From positions 124,001-188,000 of the forward strand of contig NZ_JAJFET010000002.1 of assembly GCF_020707215.1 (NCBI RefSeq): a stretch of 64,000 nt of DNA. The letters run 5' to 3'. The position numbers were made by a program, and so were the translations under genes. Source of the DNA: Sphingomonas sp. PL-96 (GTDB taxonomy: Bacteria; Pseudomonadota; Alphaproteobacteria; Sphingomonadales; Sphingomonadaceae). A model generated the notes under the pieces. That model was not told the origin of the DNA, did no database searches, and saw nothing but the letters and a program-made list of their open reading frames with translations. This document shows, in pieces, positions 7,952 through 16,186 of the stretch. Position 1 is the stretch's first letter, and each line of letters begins with the position of its first letter.

Positions 7952-10291
7952 TCAGGCCGCAGCCAGCGCGACGAGTTCGAGTTTCGCCTCGAGCCGGTCC
8001 ATTCGACGGCGCTGGTAGGCCGCCTCAACCGCGAAGGCTTCGGTGTACCGCACACCCCACAACTCACCGGCCTCCCGGATCAGCTTGCGCCCGGCCTCGC
8101 GTACAAGCACCCGGCCCGCCGGGGTCTCGACGACAGGCCCGTCGTCGTCAAAAACGTGGCGGCCTTCCTCATCGAACGCATAGACTGCCGCCCGGTCCTC
8201 GTACTCGTCCTCCCATTCCTCCCATTCTTCGTCCCAGCGGTCGAAGCACAGGAGGCCATAACGGGTGCCATCGATGCCGTGCGCCAGCAGCGCGTCGCGC
8301 ACCTGCTGCGCCACGACGCCCGTGTGGATGCGAGCCTCGTCACCCTTTGCGTCGACTGCGTCCGCCATGCGAAACTGGCGCCACTCGACATCGGCCCAGG
8401 CATCGAGCAGCGCGTCGTCGATCGGCGCGACGTTGCTCTTCTGCCGAGCGTCGGACGTGTTGATGGTCGCATTGGCAGCGAACACCTGCGAGAAACGCCG
8501 CGGAGCCGACCCGAGCGCGATTGTGCTGTCCGCACCGGGTAGGATGGCGGCGCTCTGCAGCAGCAGCTTCGTCAACCATGCAGCGGCCGAGGGGTCGTAA
8601 AGGTCGAGCTGCATCTCGCCGAACACAGATGCATTGGCGCCGCTGCGCGCAGCGTAGCGAGCCACCGGATGGGGCGTCACTCCGTCCGCTTCATACCCGA
8701 CGTTGATCTGCAGCGCAGAGCCGCGGCTCGTGCCGATGTTGCCCGTATTGTGCAGGGTGGCCTGCGCGCCAAGCCCGCTGACGCCGCCCGAGGCCGTGAG
8801 CGAAGCCCCGGCGATGCCATTGCGGCCATAGATGCGGACACCGGTCGGCCCGAGATACCCGCAGTTGCCGTAGATCCCGCCGGCGTCACCACTCAGCAGG
8901 CCGCCGATCACCCAAGTCTGGGTATCGACCGCGCTGGTGACCACCAGCGGGCCACTGCCACCCTCGGTGTAGGGATTGACCCACACGACGCGCCCGGTGT
9001 TCGATCCCGACACATAGCTGCCACCGTGGAGGTACGGCTTGCCGCTGACCCAGCTGTCGGCCTGCGTGGTCGCGTCGCCCTTGAGCCACGCAGTTCCGGT
9101 CCCCGGCGCCTGGGTCGAGGCGAGCGTCGGGTCGAGACACCACCAGCGGAAGCCGCCATAGTAGGCGAGGCCGTCACGGCCCGCATTCGCGGTCTGCGGC
9201 GTTTCGTGCACGTTGCCGAGGAAGCTGAGCTCGGCGATGCAGGGACCGCCATGCATCGCACCGTTCACGCCGGTCGAGCGCGATGCGTTCATGTCGGCGC
9301 CCTCCCAATGAAGCGGGGAGCCGGTAAGCTGCTCGGCGCGGATGACGCTGACGGTCGATCCGTTCGCGTTGCCGACCACAAGCGGGTCGTTGCTGACGGC
9401 GGTCGCGCGACCATAGATCGCGTGGCCCATCGTCCCGCGGATGCGCAGGTACTGCATGACGCCGCGGCACTTGTGCCAGATCGAGTGCTCAGTGAGATTC
9501 GAGCCATCGTAGGGAATGCGGTCGGCCTGCCCCATGACGATCTCGATATTCGCGATCATGAAGCCGTCGGCGGACGCGGTGGTTGCGCGCGTCTGGATGA
9601 AGGGCGTCTTGCCGGTTTCGTCGGCATTGGTGTTGAAGCGATGGAAGAACCAGCCCACGCAGCCGCGGTCGAACCGGACACGGGTCGTGTAGATCCCCGC
9701 CTCGGCGCCGGCTCGGCCCAAGATCATCACCGTGCGCACCACGTTGATGCACTTGCTCGACCGATACTTGCCTGGGAGCCGGATCAGGTTGAAGTAATTG
9801 ACCGCCCGCTGGAGGTACGGCCAGTCGTCGTTCCCCTTGTTCTCGCTGTTGACAGAAAACCGTCCGTCGTCGGCGAACGCGCCGATCATCTCCGGCGTGC
9901 CCTCATCACGCGGGATGAACCACGTCTTTGCGCCACCGTTCGTGGTGATCCACTCCATGCCCTCACCGACCGGCTCCAGGGCCTCCATGGAGGCGTCCCA
10001 GAGGAACATCTGGTGCGGCCCTTGTCCGTGCCGGCGAAAGCCGGAGAATTGGATGCAACCGACACCATCCGGGATCGACATATCCGCGTCGACTTCCGTG
10101 CGCAGTCCGACCGACATCACGTTGCCGCCGGGAATGCCCCGCTCGCCCTTGTACCAATACTGCAGGAACGGGACGATGAGCGCGCGCAGCGACGTCATGG
10201 TCGCACGGCGGGTGGAGTTTCCCTGGACGATGGGCAGGAACTCGTCGCCGGTAAGCTGGTCGACAGCGTCGAGCGCGGTGATCTTGGCCAT
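7952..10291 (-). CDS. tail fibre/spike with a C-terminal S74 intramolecular chaperone
   Basis: A 779-residue fibre. The first 50 residues (MAKITALDAVDQLTGDEFLPIV) are a short adaptor-like head. Residues about 130-520 are Gly/Asn/Thr-rich with repeating beta strands, suggesting a parallel beta-helix shaft. The C-terminus carries a peptidase S74 chaperone: the TSDARQK signature (Ser613 and Lys618 as the likely catalytic pair) followed by HTGVVAQQV. Such domains drive trimer folding and then cut themselves off just before the Ser. Acidic Trp/Glu-rich residues follow (around 685-700). It is last in the J-I-fibre-fibre unit, 6 nt after the preceding fibre gene. It probably binds a surface polysaccharide. 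Confidence 0.85.
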   Translation of the reverse strand: MAKITALDAVDQLTGDEFLPIVQGNSTRRATMTSLRALIVPFLQYWYKGERGIPGGNVMSVGLRTEVDADMSIPDGVGCIQFSGFRRHGQGPHQMFLWDASMEALEPVGEGMEWITTNGGAKTWFIPRDEGTPEMIGAFADDGRFSVNSENKGNDDWPYLQRAVNYFNLIRLPGKYRSSKCINVVRTVMILGRAGAEAGIYTTRVRFDRGCVGWFFHRFNTNADETGKTPFIQTRATTASADGFMIANIEIVMGQADRIPYDGSNLTEHSIWHKCRGVMQYLRIRGTMGHAIYGRATAVSNDPLVVGNANGSTVSVIRAEQLTGSPLHWEGADMNASRSTGVNGAMHGGPCIAELSFLGNVHETPQTANAGRDGLAYYGGFRWWCLDPTLASTQAPGTGTAWLKGDATTQADSWVSGKPYLHGGSYVSGSNTGRVVWVNPYTEGGSGPLVVTSAVDTQTWVIGGLLSGDAGGIYGNCGYLGPTGVRIYGRNGIAGASLTASGGVSGLGAQATLHNTGNIGTSRGSALQINVGYEADGVTPHPVARYAARSGANASVFGEMQLDLYDPSAAAWLTKLLLQSAAILPGADSTIALGSAPRRFSQVFAANATINTSDARQKSNVAPIDDALLDAWADVEWRQFRMADAVDAKGDEARIHTGVVAQQVRDALLAHGIDGTRYGLLCFDRWDEEWEEWEDEYEDRAAVYAFDEEGRHVFDDDGPVVETPAGRVLVREAGRKLIREAGELWGVRYTEAFAVEAAYQRRRMDRLEAKLELVALAAA

Positions 10292-10296
10292 AAAGG

Positions 10297-11481
10297 TCAG
10301 CGTCCGATGAGGAGGAGATTGATGCCGTCGATGCGGCGGTCGTTCTGGTCATCCGCCTGCACCTGGACGAGACAGGAGGCGGGGCCGGGAATGCCGACGA
10401 TCTGGGTCCATCCGTCGCGCGCCTGGCTGGCGGCCGAGATGGTCGGGCAGGTCATCGCGAACAGGCAGGCGTTCGGAAACGGCACCGGATAGGCGATCGA
10501 GACGCTGGGCTCGTCTGCCAGCAGCGCGCGATAGCTGACCCATTGAACGATCAGCCCGCCCGGCAGCGTGTAGTAGCCGTCCGTCCCGAACAACTTCGCC
10601 AGGCCGCCGAAGCTCGCCGGGGTCAGCGCCGCATCAGCCGCGGCAGCCGCGAGCAGCTGCTCGGGGGTGGCGGCAGGCACCGAGATCGTCCGGTCGGCCG
10701 CGAGCGAGCCGCCGCCCTGCACCAGACCGCCCGTGTCGATGCGCCGAGCGAGCGTCACGCGGAGGGCGATCGAGGCGAGGACGTTGGCGATGCTCGCCGG
10801 CGTCAGCGCCTTGGTGGTGAGCGCGCCAGCGTCGGCCTCCGCAGCGGTCGCGGCCGGCACGGTGATGGTGCGGTCGGCGGACAGGTCACCGCCACCGGTT
10901 GCGAGGCCAGCGGTTGCGACCCGGCGGCCGAAGATCGAGGTGGTGAGTGCCGAGAGGCGCTGCGCCAGCGTGCGCGGAGTGACGATGCGCACGGCGTCGG
11001 TGCCCGCGTCTACCTCGGCCTGCGTTGCCAGCTCGGCGACACCCTTGGTTTCGGTGGTGGCCGGCGGGTTGAGGAAGTTCGTGTCGCCGAAGCTGAGCGC
11101 GGCGACCTGGTCGGTCGGAAACGCAATGTCGAGCGCGAGGTGCATCTCGCTGACCGTCGACTTCTCGAACAGCGGGGTATCGTGGCAATAGGCGGCGAGC
11201 AGCGTGCCGTCCGCGAGGAACAGGCCGAAGCCGCGCACCGTGTACGCTTCCGGCTCGGCGTCGCGCACGATCATGTGCACGACGTTGTCGCCGACCGCCT
11301 CGCCCGAGACGGTGTCCACGCTGCGGAACTGGCCGGGGAGCCGGGTCAGTGTCGGTGCGGCGACGAACGGCTGCGCGGTCAACCCGACGCGCGCGACCTT
11401 CAGGTCGATCGCATCGCCCAGCTGCGCAGCCGTGAAGCGCGCCTGACCCGCCTGGGTGATGACGAGAACGAGCTTGCTCAT
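10297..11481 (-). CDS. tail fibre protein (P2 gpH-like) with gp53-like tip
   Basis: A 394-residue fibre starting at the ATG at 11481, which overlaps the end of I (ATGA). The N-terminus (MSKLVLVITQAGQARF) resembles the baseplate-attaching part of P2-type fibres. Residues 150-330 contain repeated short fibre units (GVAELATQAEVDAGTDAVRI, then repeats of RIDTGGLVQGGGSLAADRTI type). The last 100 residues (GYYTLPGGLIVQW...YPVPFPNACLFAM) look like a gp53/gp37-type receptor-binding tip. The gene lies between I and the S74 fibre, so the virion may carry two fibre proteins in place of the P2 H-G fibre/chaperone pair. Confidence 0.82.
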   Translation of the reverse strand: MSKLVLVITQAGQARFTAAQLGDAIDLKVARVGLTAQPFVAAPTLTRLPGQFRSVDTVSGEAVGDNVVHMIVRDAEPEAYTVRGFGLFLADGTLLAAYCHDTPLFEKSTVSEMHLALDIAFPTDQVAALSFGDTNFLNPPATTETKGVAELATQAEVDAGTDAVRIVTPRTLAQRLSALTTSIFGRRVATAGLATGGGDLSADRTITVPAATAAEADAGALTTKALTPASIANVLASIALRVTLARRIDTGGLVQGGGSLAADRTISVPAATPEQLLAAAAADAALTPASFGGLAKLFGTDGYYTLPGGLIVQWVSYRALLADEPSVSIAYPVPFPNACLFAMTCPTISAASQARDGWTQIVGIPGPASCLVQVQADDQNDRRIDGINLLLIGR

Positions 11482-12137
11482 GGGGTGGTGTCCAGAAAGT
11501 CGCCGGTTTCGGCCTGGAGCGGTTCGCCATCCTCGGTCTGAAGATAGAAGCCCCAGGCAGGCGAGGTGTCGAAGTCGGGGGTGGTATCGGCGCGGCGCAC
11601 GTCGACCAGGCGGCCGGCGCCCTGCAGGCCGACCGCGCTGGTGAGCGCGAGCGTCTGGGCGAGGATGAAGTGCTCGCGCGCGGGCTTCACGCGCGACACG
11701 TCGCGGATGATTGCCTCGGCGAAGGCGGCGGTGGCGCGGCGGCCGCCCGGCTCTACGCCGTCGCCGGCGATGGGCAGGCGAACCTCGAAGGTGTGCGGAT
11801 CCGCACGCGGCGTGGCCTGGTGCCATTCCACCAGCTTGAGCAGCTGGTCGAAGCGGGCGAGCACCGATTTCACCGATGCCGGCGTGCCTTTGATTCGGTG
11901 AAGAGCGATCGAATTGGCGACGGCGTCACGCCGTTCCTGCTCGCTCCAGTCGGCGTCCCAGTTGTCGACCGACAGCCCCCAGGCCAGCCACGGCAGAGCC
12001 TCGGCCGCGCACCGCTGTGGATCCACGACCAGGTCGAGCGGATACGGCACCTCACCCAGATGCGCGATCCCCTGCTCGAGCGCTCGCTCGAGGGGTGTAG
12101 CGTTGGGTGGTAGCAGCGAGACGCGATCAGTCGTCAT
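11478..12137 (-). CDS. I: baseplate wedge/tail protein I
   Basis: A 219-residue P2 gpI-type protein linking baseplate wedge to tail fibres. The family signature is visible: SLLPPNATPLERALE at the N-terminus, then EALPWLAWGLSVDNWD, and the HRIKGTPASVKSVL segment. I prefer the ATG at 12137 (MTTDRVS). An ATG at 12146 would add three residues. It overlaps the 3' end of J by 11 nt and the following fibre by 4 nt, so the J-I-fibre genes are translated as a coupled set. Confidence 0.9.
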   Translation of the reverse strand: MTTDRVSLLPPNATPLERALEQGIAHLGEVPYPLDLVVDPQRCAAEALPWLAWGLSVDNWDADWSEQERRDAVANSIALHRIKGTPASVKSVLARFDQLLKLVEWHQATPRADPHTFEVRLPIAGDGVEPGGRRATAAFAEAIIRDVSRVKPAREHFILAQTLALTSAVGLQGAGRLVDVRRADTTPDFDTSPAWGFYLQTEDGEPLQAETGDFLDTTP

Positions 12138-13023
12138 AGCCGCCATGGGTCAGGGTTACGTCGGTGCAGTAGGCAGCCTGGGTGGCATCGCAGACGACGT
12201 CTGCGGCAGGCGCCAGGATCTCTACGCGCATCACCCCGGAGACGTGCAGCGCCGCGTAGAGGCCCGAACGGGTGATGTCGCGGCCGAGGCGCCGGCTCGC
12301 TGCCAGGTATTCGTCGAGGGCCACTCGCGCGGCAGTGAGCACGACGCCGACGTCGGGACCGCTGAAGGTGACGAGACGCGCGACAACCTCGAACCGCCGG
12401 ATCTCGGCCGAGGCCACCGTCACCAGGTCGCCGAGCGGGCGCACGTGGTCACTGCCGACCACGGCGGCGACCTTGGCGAGCAGGACCGCCGGCGCGGTGC
12501 CGTCCCCGTCTCGGGCGAGCACCGACACCAACACTTGGCCGGGTGCCGGGGACGTGGCACTTGCATCGCGCACGGCGCCATCGGCGGAAGTGGCGTGGTA
12601 GACGTAGGCGAGTTCAGGACCGGCAACCGAGAAGCTCTCGGGAGCTAGGACGATACGCTGCCGCAGCGCCGCGTCGCTTTCCAGCGTGGGCACGATGCCC
12701 TGCGCGGGATCGCCGGCGTCGATCGTCAGCCGGGCAACGCCAACCAGCGCCGCAAGCTGGTCGAGGTTGGCGCCCGTGGCCGAAGCTACCATCACCTGGC
12801 GGGCGGCGTCGTTCACAGCCGCGCGCAGCAGCTGCACATGATAGGCGGCGACCTGCAGAACGATGACGGCCGGATCGGAATCGACGGTGGCATCGAAGCT
12901 GGGCAAGCGCAGCTGTACGTCGGCAACCATCTGGCCGACGATGGTGTCGAACGGCAGGCGCTCGATCAGATCCGGCGCGGGAAGGCTGGACAAGTCGAGG
13001 GTGGAGGCGGTGCTAGCGGGCAT
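12127..13023 (-). CDS. J: baseplate wedge protein J
   Basis: A 298-residue P2 gpJ-like baseplate protein. Typical elements are LSSLPAPDLIERLPFDTIV at the N-terminus, the VAAYHVQLLRAAVNDAARQVM helix and the ANLDQLAALVGVAR motif. Its C-terminal domain ends in CTDVTLTHGGYDD. It is the first gene of the J-I-fibre-fibre unit. The ATG at 13023 has no strong ribosome site and lies 43 nt downstream of a 25-bp dyad, the same layout as V and P. Confidence 0.92.
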   Translation of the reverse strand: MPASTASTLDLSSLPAPDLIERLPFDTIVGQMVADVQLRLPSFDATVDSDPAVIVLQVAAYHVQLLRAAVNDAARQVMVASATGANLDQLAALVGVARLTIDAGDPAQGIVPTLESDAALRQRIVLAPESFSVAGPELAYVYHATSADGAVRDASATSPAPGQVLVSVLARDGDGTAPAVLLAKVAAVVGSDHVRPLGDLVTVASAEIRRFEVVARLVTFSGPDVGVVLTAARVALDEYLAASRRLGRDITRSGLYAALHVSGVMRVEILAPAADVVCDATQAAYCTDVTLTHGGYDD

Positions 13024-13066
13024 GCCGCCATGTCGTGGGTGCGCGGGCGCTGCGGCTAGCAGGGGC

Positions 13067-13091
13067 TGTTGTAGGTCCCAGACCTACAACA
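13067..13091. promoter_or_regulatory. 25-bp perfect dyad before J, putative late activator (Ogr-like) site
   Basis: The same 10-nt arms as at 7896 and 20871 around a different 5-nt centre (CCCAG). Its centre is 56 nt upstream of the J start codon. The fixed arms with variable centres across three intergenic sites point to a protein-binding site. Confidence 0.75.
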
Positions 13092-13283
13092 TTGGTAGTC
13101 GAGTGCCCTCAGCACGTATCGCTGTCCGATGTTGTTAGCTTGAGCCAAGTTTGTGCTGAAGGAAGATAGGGGTGCGTTGCTGCTTCACAGCATGGCATCT
13201 TTATGCGATTATCGGCGTGCGTTTCGACCGAAAGTCGGTGCGCAGCGGCGGAAGCTGCAACCTCCAACGAAATTGGAACGAAT

Positions 13284-13901
13284 ATGAAACAGAACCAAAC
13301 TTACTCGACGCTCTTCTCATGCCTGCATGACGAAAAGGAGCCGATCGGCTATCTCGGTCGAGGCACGCACTATTCAGTGTTTCGCAGCATCGAATGGCTT
13401 GATGTCGAACGAAGGCAGCTGGTCAAGCCCCAGATCCATGATTTTGCGGTGATCTGGGATGAAGACCATGATGAGCGAATTATCAATGTCGTCGAGCGCA
13501 TCTACATGGCCGGGCTTCTTTCGCCGGTGCAGTTCATCGGTGAACGCAAGGGCGGGCTCTCAATCGTGCTGGCTGCAAGGTATTACTGCGGATCGGGCGA
13601 CGATTACCGCGGCGCAGAGTTCGCGAAGCTAGTCAGCCCGATCGTGTCAGACGTTGATGGCGATTCTTGGAATTTAGAGCTTGGGTGTTTTGATCGGCAC
13701 GATACGAGCGCGCGGGGCCATCAGACGGAGTTGCCGAGCATCATCCAAGACAAAGACGAGGTCGCTTTTACCTACCTTAAGAACATCGATAACCTGTGGC
13801 GGCTAGGCACGAAGGAATGGAATGCCGCGCCCGCGAGCATTGACCTTGCAAGGCTGGCACCTCGTCCGTCATTATTCGGCACGTCGCCAGAGACCGTCTA
13901 A
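13284..13901 (+). CDS. unknown cargo (moron-type) protein
   Basis: A 205-residue soluble protein I do not recognise. The chosen start is the ATG at 13284 (MKQNQTYSTLF), preceded by a weak GGAACGA site. An in-frame upstream start at 13203 would add 27 residues. Composition differs from its neighbours: lower GC, more Asn, Ile and Lys, and acidic patches (WDEDHDERI, DVDGDSW). It is transcribed against both flanking late operons and sits alone between J and S, with its own 190-nt upstream region. That is the layout of a cargo gene expressed from the lysogen. No signal peptide, membrane segment or nuclease motif is visible. An immunity or anti-phage role is possible but not shown. Confidence 0.7.
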   Translation: MKQNQTYSTLFSCLHDEKEPIGYLGRGTHYSVFRSIEWLDVERRQLVKPQIHDFAVIWDEDHDERIINVVERIYMAGLLSPVQFIGERKGGLSIVLAARYYCGSGDDYRGAEFAKLVSPIVSDVDGDSWNLELGCFDRHDTSARGHQTELPSIIQDKDEVAFTYLKNIDNLWRLGTKEWNAAPASIDLARLAPRPSLFGTSPETV

Positions 13902-13977
13902 GTGTCCTCCTTTTGAAGTTGTCTAGGGTCCGGCGCGGTCGCGCCGCAGGCGAGGTCGTGCGTAGTGGAAGGTGCTT

Positions 13978-14487
13978 TCAGGGCTCCAGATGCTCCGCTA
14001 CGCGCTCCAACACCTGGGCACGATCGGCGTCGGCGAAGCCGATCACCTGGCGAGCGGGATAGTCGGCGGCCGGGGATGATGGATCGCGGGTGACGGTGTC
14101 GCGCAAGCCGTACTGGTGGACGCGCATGATGCGAGCCATGGCTCCGACGAAACCGACCTGCGCCTCTCCAGCGCTGGTTTCCTTGCGCAGGTACCGGGGC
14201 GCGGCTGCGCGCAGGAACATCTTCTGCTGGCGCACGGTGCGACGCAGGCCCGTCACGTGATCGCGCAGCCGGCGCGTTCGGGCCTTACCGCTTTTCTTCA
14301 GCTTGCGCGGCTCCATCGCGCTGCCGTCCGGCTCAACATTGTGGTGGATGCGGCCGGCGTTTGCCTTCTGCAGATCCACGGCAACGCGGGTGGCGAGGGC
14401 CTTCCGCGCCGCCGGCGTCATGCGGCGCGTCAGATCCTCGATGGCGTGATCGAGCGGCGTGAAGTCGCGGAAGGTTTCGTCAGCCAT
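13978..14487 (-). CDS. S: tail completion protein S (phage virion morphogenesis)
   Basis: A 169-residue P2 gpS-like protein. The family pattern is an N-terminal helix pair (LDHAIEDLTRRMTPAARKALATRVAVDLQ), a central basic segment (KLKKSGKARTRRLRD) and a C-terminal VHQYGLRDTV...YPARQVIGF segment, which is the family hallmark. The ATG at 14487 overlaps the R stop (TGATG). It is the final gene of the long O-to-S operon and ends convergently with the cargo gene. Confidence 0.9.
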   Translation of the reverse strand: MADETFRDFTPLDHAIEDLTRRMTPAARKALATRVAVDLQKANAGRIHHNVEPDGSAMEPRKLKKSGKARTRRLRDHVTGLRRTVRQQKMFLRAAAPRYLRKETSAGEAQVGFVGAMARIMRVHQYGLRDTVTRDPSSPAADYPARQVIGFADADRAQVLERVAEHLEP

Positions 14488-14921
14488 CACCCGATCCGGT
14501 CGCGCAAGCCAGCGATCGGCGCGTTTTCATCAACTACAGGGGTGGGAAGGTGCACGAACTTTCCGCCGGCGCGATCGACCGCCTCTTCCAGCTGCAGCGA
14601 CACCAGGATGTCGACCTTGCTGTCGTCCAGGACGTCGATCTCGAATGGTATCACCGACGAGGGATCGTTGGGGCGCAGCAGGAGGTTGGGCTGCTCGATC
14701 GCGAGCCATTCAACAACGGTCGAAAACAGCACGTCCGGATCCCCGGTGAAGTCGAGCAGGAAGAGCGAGAGCTCGTAGGCATATTCCATGCGTGCATCGG
14801 CGCCGATGCCGTTGGAGCGCACATGCCCCTTGGAGAGCCAGATCTTGAGCGCCTGCGGATCTCGCGCGAGCTCGGGCAGGGCGGCTGTGACGGCGGCGCG
14901 CAGGCTATCGGGCTTCCTCAC
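14487..14921 (-). CDS. R: tail completion protein R
   Basis: A 144-residue P2 gpR-like protein of the phage tail completion family. It begins with the family-typical MRKPDSLRAAVTAALPEL, starting at a GTG at 14921 that overlaps the stop of the desaturase-like gene (GTGA). Residues 40-75 (RMEYAYELSLFLLDFTGD) and the IPFEIDVLDDSKVDILVSLQL stretch match the family shape. It acts with S at the head-tail joining end of the tail. The same frame stays open upstream of the GTG, but that part lies opposite the neighbouring gene and is not convincing as protein. Confidence 0.87.
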   Translation of the reverse strand: MRKPDSLRAAVTAALPELARDPQALKIWLSKGHVRSNGIGADARMEYAYELSLFLLDFTGDPDVLFSTVVEWLAIEQPNLLLRPNDPSSVIPFEIDVLDDSKVDILVSLQLEEAVDRAGGKFVHLPTPVVDENAPIAGLRDRIG

Positions 14922-15460
14922 GACGCGTCTACCGGAACTCGGAGCCACCGAGCGGCGACCTCCAGTCCGGCCCAGATCCCAACCGCGTCGAGCACGGGGT
15001 TCAACCAACTGGTCAGCACGCAATAGCGGCGGTTGGCCGTCGGGCGATGATGCTGGGCATGCTGTGCGACAGACTGGATGATCCCGATCTCCTGCAGGAT
15101 CCGCAACGGGTGGCCTGGGCGCGGTGGCACATGGGTCAGGTAGTGGACCATCGACGTCAGCATGCCGCCCAGCGTCGCTCCAGCCCAAACTGCGGACGGA
15201 CCGAACGCCAACAGCCACAGTGCCGAGGCGGAGGCGGCGGCGATCCAGGTCGTTCCGTTGCGATGAACCAGGCTGGCCGCAGCGAACGCCATGGGCTTCC
15301 GGTGATGGAGCCGATTTGGCGCGACGATTGCCGGGCCGATCAGCAGCATGTCTTCGCGGAGGATCCGGTCCTCGAGCCAGTGAAGAACGCCGCCGAGGAA
15401 GTCGGCGATCAACCAACCGAGCAGGAGCTTGGCCGCGACCAGGAGAAGGAAATCGATCAC
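14918..15460 (-). CDS. CarF/PEDS1-like lipid desaturase domain protein in the phage operon
   Basis: A 180-residue membrane protein with the histidine pattern of the Kua/TMEM189/CarF lipid desaturase family: ADFLGGVLHWLED (His27), APNRLHHRKP (His52, His53), LVHRNG (His66), HYLTH (His106, His110) and QHAQHH (His134, His137, His138). Enzymes of this family convert plasmanyl to plasmenyl ether lipids (plasmalogens). Hydrophobic segments span about residues 3-22, 70-88 and 90-108. The GTG at 15460 is favoured: it has GGAGG 7 nt upstream and overlaps the Rz1 stop (GTGA). A GTG at 15466 sits too close to that site. It lies between the spanins and R, in step with the late operon, so it should be made during lysis. 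A lipid substrate in this host is not known. Confidence 0.72.
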   Translation of the reverse strand: MIDFLLLVAAKLLLGWLIADFLGGVLHWLEDRILREDMLLIGPAIVAPNRLHHRKPMAFAAASLVHRNGTTWIAAASASALWLLAFGPSAVWAGATLGGMLTSMVHYLTHVPPRPGHPLRILQEIGIIQSVAQHAQHHRPTANRRYCVLTSWLNPVLDAVGIWAGLEVAARWLRVPVDAS

Positions 15461-15771
15461 CGGCACGCCTCCGGATCATGCCAGCGGATCAGCCGCACCA
15501 GCTGCTCGCCGCGCGCGCGGAACGCCTGTGCGAGCCGGATTGCCGCCGCACGAACGCTGGTCGGCATCTGCGCCTCCGCGTCGGCCGGAAAGCCATCGGG
15601 TGCGGTGGTGCAGGCCAGCAGCTCGGCGGGCGGCGTATCCTTCACCTCCAAGGCCACCGGCACCGGCGTGGGGACCGGCACCTCAACGCCGCGCGGCGTG
15701 CAGGCCAGCAAGGTCGTTGAGAGCAGCAAACCAATCGCGATCGACGCGGTTCGTGGCGGAAGCTTGGGCAT
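15457..15771 (-). CDS. outer-membrane spanin lipoprotein (Rz1/LysC-like)
   Basis: A 104-residue lipoprotein from the ATG at 15771. Its signal peptide ends in LLAC with Cys24 as the lipidation site. The mature N-terminus is Pro/Val-rich (VEVPVPTPVPVAL), the standard look of Rz1-type outer-membrane spanins. It overlaps the 3' end of the inner-membrane spanin gene by 89 nt in another frame, the usual nested Rz/Rz1 layout. It would bind the inner spanin across the periplasm to fuse the membranes at lysis. At about 80 mature residues it is longer than many Rz1 proteins. Confidence 0.8.
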   Translation of the reverse strand: MPKLPPRTASIAIGLLLSTTLLACTPRGVEVPVPTPVPVALEVKDTPPAELLACTTAPDGFPADAEAQMPTSVRAAAIRLAQAFRARGEQLVRLIRWHDPEACR

Positions 15772-16186
15772 CGGCGGTCTCCATGCGCAGGGCGGCGTCG
15801 CGCGCGGCCTCCGCGGCGGTGCGGGCAAGGGCAGAGTCGGCGGCGGCCTTGGTCTCGCGGACGCGCATGGCGTCGGCGAGCAGCTGGGCGGTCTCCTGGT
15901 CGGATCGCGCTTTGAAGGCGACGGCCGTGGTCACGGCGGTGCGGCAGCGCTGGCCGCGCTCGAAGGTGACCTTCACCGCCTTGCCGTTGCTGTCGACGCG
16001 ATCCTCGGCCGAGCCTTCAAACGGGGCACCGGCGCCGGCGCAGGTGACCTCCGCCCACGTCACCAGAGCGTCGCGCTCGGCGCGGGCTTCGGAATACTGG
16101 ACGTAGAGCCAGGCGCCGACGCCGGCGACGACGAGCAGCGTCAGCCACTCGCGCGCCGCGCCGATCGCGGCGAAGAGCTTTGTCAC
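15683..16186 (-). CDS. inner-membrane spanin (Rz/LysB-like)
   Basis: A 167-residue protein starting with GTG at 16186, overlapping the endolysin stop (GTGA). It has one N-terminal membrane anchor (about residues 13-30, WLTLLVVAGVGAWLYV). A long Ala/Arg/Glu-rich helical periplasmic part follows (residues 95-150), the coiled-coil shape of i-spanins. Two cysteines near residues 49 and 80 could form a disulfide. Position after the endolysin and overlap with the Rz1-like lipoprotein support the call. Confidence 0.78.
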   Translation of the reverse strand: MTKLFAAIGAAREWLTLLVVAGVGAWLYVQYSEARAERDALVTWAEVTCAGAGAPFEGSAEDRVDSNGKAVKVTFERGQRCRTAVTTAVAFKARSDQETAQLLADAMRVRETKAAADSALARTAAEAARDAALRMETADAQASATNRVDRDWFAALNDLAGLHAARR

